Assembly (NCBI GenBank): GCA_963969395.1
Contig: OZ017796.1
Location: 38,244,243 to 38,308,242, forward strand
Direction: 5' to 3'
Length of the DNA stretch: 64,000 nucleotides
Source: Pseudoscleropodium purum
Lineage: Eukaryota > Streptophyta > Bryopsida > Hypnales > Brachytheciaceae
Shown here piece after piece: positions 61,162-64,000 of this stretch. The translations under genes were made by a program, and so were the position numbers. Within the stretch, counting starts at the first letter, position 1, and every line of letters begins with the position of its first letter. The notes under the pieces were generated by a model that did not search any database, was not told where the DNA came from, and saw nothing but the letters and a program-made list of their open reading frames with translations.

Positions 61162-62680
61162 GCACATACCTTACATTTAAAAAATAAATCATAGTTATGA
61201 AAGAACCACCTATTTCTGATCATGGAGCCATACCTAACCTATAGAGTGCAACTATTTTCAACCAACAAAAGATCAGATTTTCAACCAAAGCTTAGAATGT
61301 TTTTTTTTCAAAAAACAAAAAAATTCAAAGTGAGCTATGCAAGGTGAATTCATTCGCGAGGAAAACACATGAATTTTTTTTCACACATGATAAAATTTTC
61401 AAATTTGGATTTCATACTTGGAATCAAAGACTTCGAATGAGCTTGGAGAAGCAAAGAATATAACATTACATGACACAAAACATGGGGATTTTTTTTACAA
61501 TTACTTTGCATTCACTATACATGGTCCACTTTATGAGACGGATTTTGCATCCTACCATGACATACAAAAGTAATTTGTTGTTTGTTTTGGGGTGGCATAT
61601 TTGGATGAGAATCTTTTTCAATTTTATTTGGGTATACACAATATAATGGATTATCTTTGAATGAATACATTACAAATACAAACTTGATCAAATCGTTATT
61701 GGTTAATTTTATTTATGAAAAATGAATAAAATCATACTATATTATCAAAGTATTAAAGATTTACTTTTAGGAATTGTAATGATGTTTTGATGGTCAAAAC
61801 CTTTGGCAATTTTTTCTAAATAAATTAATGTAAGAAGAAAATTTTGGATGATCATACAAAATTTAAATGCTAAAATAATAAATTGCACATTTATAAAAAA
61901 AATTTCAAAGTGAAATGCTTTCAAATTAATTTGACAAATATTTTTCTACCTAAACTACATAAACTATATCTACTTATGATGTATAATGTAACCTCTTTTG
62001 ATTATCCAATTCTCAATCTTTTTTCCGTTCTTTTTCAAATTGAATTAGTTACTATAGAATCTATTTTTTTTAGAAAGGTATGTTATCACCAACTTTTAAA
62101 AACCCAATTTAGACTTTAAACAGATAGATTGGCTTCATGTATGGCAACTACTTAAAGTGGTTAGAATTATTATTTTTTTAAACTTCTTTTGATGAAATCC
62201 TCAATTAGATATACATCTAAGTTTTGTCCTTAACACATAGTCAATATGGATGGAAAGTACATCCTAGTCCTTATTTTGTTCAATTGTTTGAAATTTAAAT
62301 TTAGTAATTTTATTGGCTACATTCAACTTGTGATTGGGTCCATTGATTATGTATGAAACATGTACATACATCAAGTGTATGAGATTAAGAAACAATGTTG
62401 TTGGAGAAAGTTTCAAAGATAGATGTTAAATCTAATATATGTTTAAAAATGATCACTATACTAAGTTGTAATTAATGTCAACTGTGGATGCACATACCCC
62501 ACCATTAAGCACTAGGCAGTATATCACCCATACAAAATTAGCCCATTTAGAGGAGAGAATCACTTGTGTTACAAGATGAGGCACTCTTTATAGTCCATGA
62601 CACTCCTTTCACTGCATGGCACTGTGAGATTCTTCTACTGCCCTCTTTTGGATGAGAACTGCCCCATGCTTAATAAAGTG
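61162..62680. other. AT-rich intergenic DNA
   Basis: No gene was recognised. A 78-codon frame at 61883-62119 is low-complexity. Confidence 0.45.
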
Positions 62681-62774
62681 GGAGGCCTTTCTCTTTAGGC
62701 CTCCTGTGATGTAAGGTCCCTAACCTTCAAGTCAAGGCCCTTACATCACGGAAGGCCTAAAGGGGGAAGCCTCC
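62681..62774. repeat. Hairpin with 36-bp arms
   Basis: The arms 62681-62716 and 62739-62774 pair at 30 of 36 positions without gaps over a 22-base loop. All six differences are C/T transitions. Conserved stretches include CTTTAGGCCT and GTGATGTAAGG. It could fold as an RNA stem of microRNA-precursor size, or be a decayed MITE. Confidence 0.85.
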
Positions 62775-62872
62775 TACTATACAACAAAAAAGAAAAAAAC
62801 AAATAAGATGGATTCCTTGCCATTGTGGCTTGGCCTTTGAAGGTTGAATTATATGTATTGCCTTACTAGCAA

Positions 62873-63017
62873 ATTCAAAAGTTAGCCAATGGAATTGGGA
62901 AGAAAAAATTGTTTGCAATTTGAAAACATTGGCAAAAATCCAGTGAAAAAATCTATAAAATTTCAACTTAGAGTAAAAAAATAGATAAAATAACTAGACT
63001 TAATTCTTCCAAAAATA
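62873..63017. repeat. Direct repeat copy 1 of about 140 bp
   Basis: Matches 63755-63896 through ATTTGAAAACAT, AGTGAAAAAATCT and ACTTAGAGTAA. The two copies lie in the same orientation, about 880 bp apart. Confidence 0.75.
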
Positions 63018-63024
63018 AAGCCAG

Positions 63025-63422
63025 TAAGGTAGGAGGTTGTAAAACGATGCGGGCATTAAGAATGGACCCTATAAATGGCTGTGAAATGGACATGAACTCG
63101 TTCTGAAATTGACTAGTATATCATTGAATGAACCAAGGAAAAAAAAACATTATTAATTGCAAGAACCAATCATTCTCTTTGTTTTCCCCATTTTTATTCA
63201 GAATTGCAAGTGAACTCTTTATGAAAGACCTAGGGTCACAAATAGAAACCTACGACCCAACTCGTTTGAAAATTTGTAAGTAATTCAAAAATCTTTGGAA
63301 AATTACGAAACCACTTGGGTTAGATTCCTCATCAATTTCTCTTAAAATTATTCCCCTCCAAAGAAATACACGAAAAAGGCGGACCGGCCCTCAGATGCAC
63401 CATTCCTGAGCCTCCTACCTTA
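63025..63422. mobile_element. R2 family non-autonomous element, short copy (398 bp)
   Basis: The ends are TAAGGTAGGAGGTTGT and CCTCCTACCTTA, perfect over 12 bp. The interior is homologous to 14411-14860 (ACCAATCATTCTC, GGGTCACAAAT, AACCTACGACC, GAAACCACTTGGG). No coding capacity. Confidence 0.8.
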
Positions 63423-63754
63423 AAACTCAAAAAATTGCTTGGAAGATAGCCACCAGGTCCCAAAACCGAGTATTGATTGACGGAATGTCGAGGCCATGCC
63501 GGATCAATCCGTTCCGTTGACGTCTTCCTCGGGAACTGAAGTCTGTTTGATTCCCGTGATCTTTTCGGTCGGTGGGCTCAAATTAGAAAACAAATTAGAA
63601 ATCTTCAGTTGTGGCCGGTGATTTGACTGACTGAGGAGTTCATTTGGGGAATGGGACTATACTTATAAAAAAATTTAAAAAAAAAATTCCAATGGTGCCA
63701 AGGAGCAAAAGTTATGCCTCACAATCAATGTTTGGAAGAAAAAAAAACATCCAC
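63423..63754. other. Spacer, no gene recognised
   Basis: The part at 63430-63600 is GC-balanced; nothing coding is seen. Confidence 0.4.
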
Positions 63755-63896
63755 TAGTTCAAAGTTAGATGGTATAATTGAGAAAAAATCTGGTTGTGAT
63801 TTGAAAACATAAGCAAAAAATCTAGTGAAAAAATCTGTAAAATTTCTACTTAGAGTAAGAAATAGAGAAAATATATAAACCCTTTTCTTCAAAATG
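63755..63896. repeat. Direct repeat copy 2 of about 140 bp
   Basis: Partner of 62873-63017. On the minus strand both copies are open in a similar Phe-rich frame (FFANVFK versus FFAYVFK types), which may be chance in T-rich DNA. Confidence 0.75.
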
Positions 63897-64000
63897 TCGG
63901 TTGAATGTGAGAATTGAAGGAAAATTAGTTGGTCAAACTCAAAAAATTCTTGAACATTGCTCACAATAAGTTCAAAATGGCCGAGTTTGGGCAATAACAA

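Noticed and set aside
62873..63896. The 140-bp direct repeats as LTRs of a small retrotransposon
   Set aside because: No TG...CA ends, primer-binding site or polypurine tract was seen, and an R2 element occupies part of the interval.

Overview
This is a nuclear window from a land plant. It is AT-rich and repeat-filled, with a few GC-richer gene islands. Evidence for a plant: GT-AG spliced genes, an ERD15-type PAM2 protein, a plant-sized BTAF1/MOT1 (2,159 codons) and telo-box (AAACCCTA) promoter motifs. Compact introns (mostly 70-900 bp) and a coding-intronless N-myristoyltransferase fit a bryophyte, perhaps a moss. That placement is inference only; no sequence here identifies the species.

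Five protein-coding genes are well supported. (1) NMT (glycylpeptide N-myristoyltransferase), 11384-12736 (+), has one coding exon. (2) A small protein with two ACT domains and a likely organellar leader, 22198-24484 (+), has six exons; its start is preceded by a palindromic telo-box pair and an overlapping uORF. (3) A GNAT acetyltransferase with a basic, transit-peptide-like N-terminus lies at 26113-26943 (-). (4) BTAF1/MOT1 (Arabidopsis RGD3 type), 36852-49877 (+), was rebuilt here as 26 coding exons with an open frame across every junction. (5) An ERD15-like PAM2 protein, 51945-53161 (-), has two coding exons. They form no operon or pathway. NMT modifies proteins, GNAT acetylates proteins or amines, BTAF1 removes TBP from DNA, and ERD15-like proteins bind the poly(A)-binding protein.

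The rest is mostly transposon-derived. At 1.3-5.1 kb lies a broken pogo-type (DDE_1/CENP-B-like) transposase, with two divergent copies of an accompanying acidic ORF. Three short non-autonomous element families can be worked out from the sequence alone. Family R1 is about 0.93 kb, has TTAACCCCTAAA-like ends and five copies. Family R2 has TAAGGTAGGAGG ends and two copies. A 239-bp MULE-like MITE has two equal-length copies, one with a 9-bp target duplication. A Stowaway-like MITE is nested in one R1 copy, and the other R1 copies show its empty site. Three further snap-back hairpins (about 9.1, 61.1 and 62.7 kb) are isolated.

Layout: 1-5.1 kb pogo remnants; 5.1-10.5 kb AT-rich, no gene; 10.5-12.9 kb MITE and NMT; 13-22 kb repeats (R2, R1 x2); 22.1-27.6 kb ACT gene, GNAT and a 53-bp hairpin tandem array; 27.6-34.1 kb repeats; 34.1-49.9 kb BTAF1 with its leader; 50-53.6 kb ERD15-like; 54-64 kb R1 x2, MITE, GC island, hairpins, R2.
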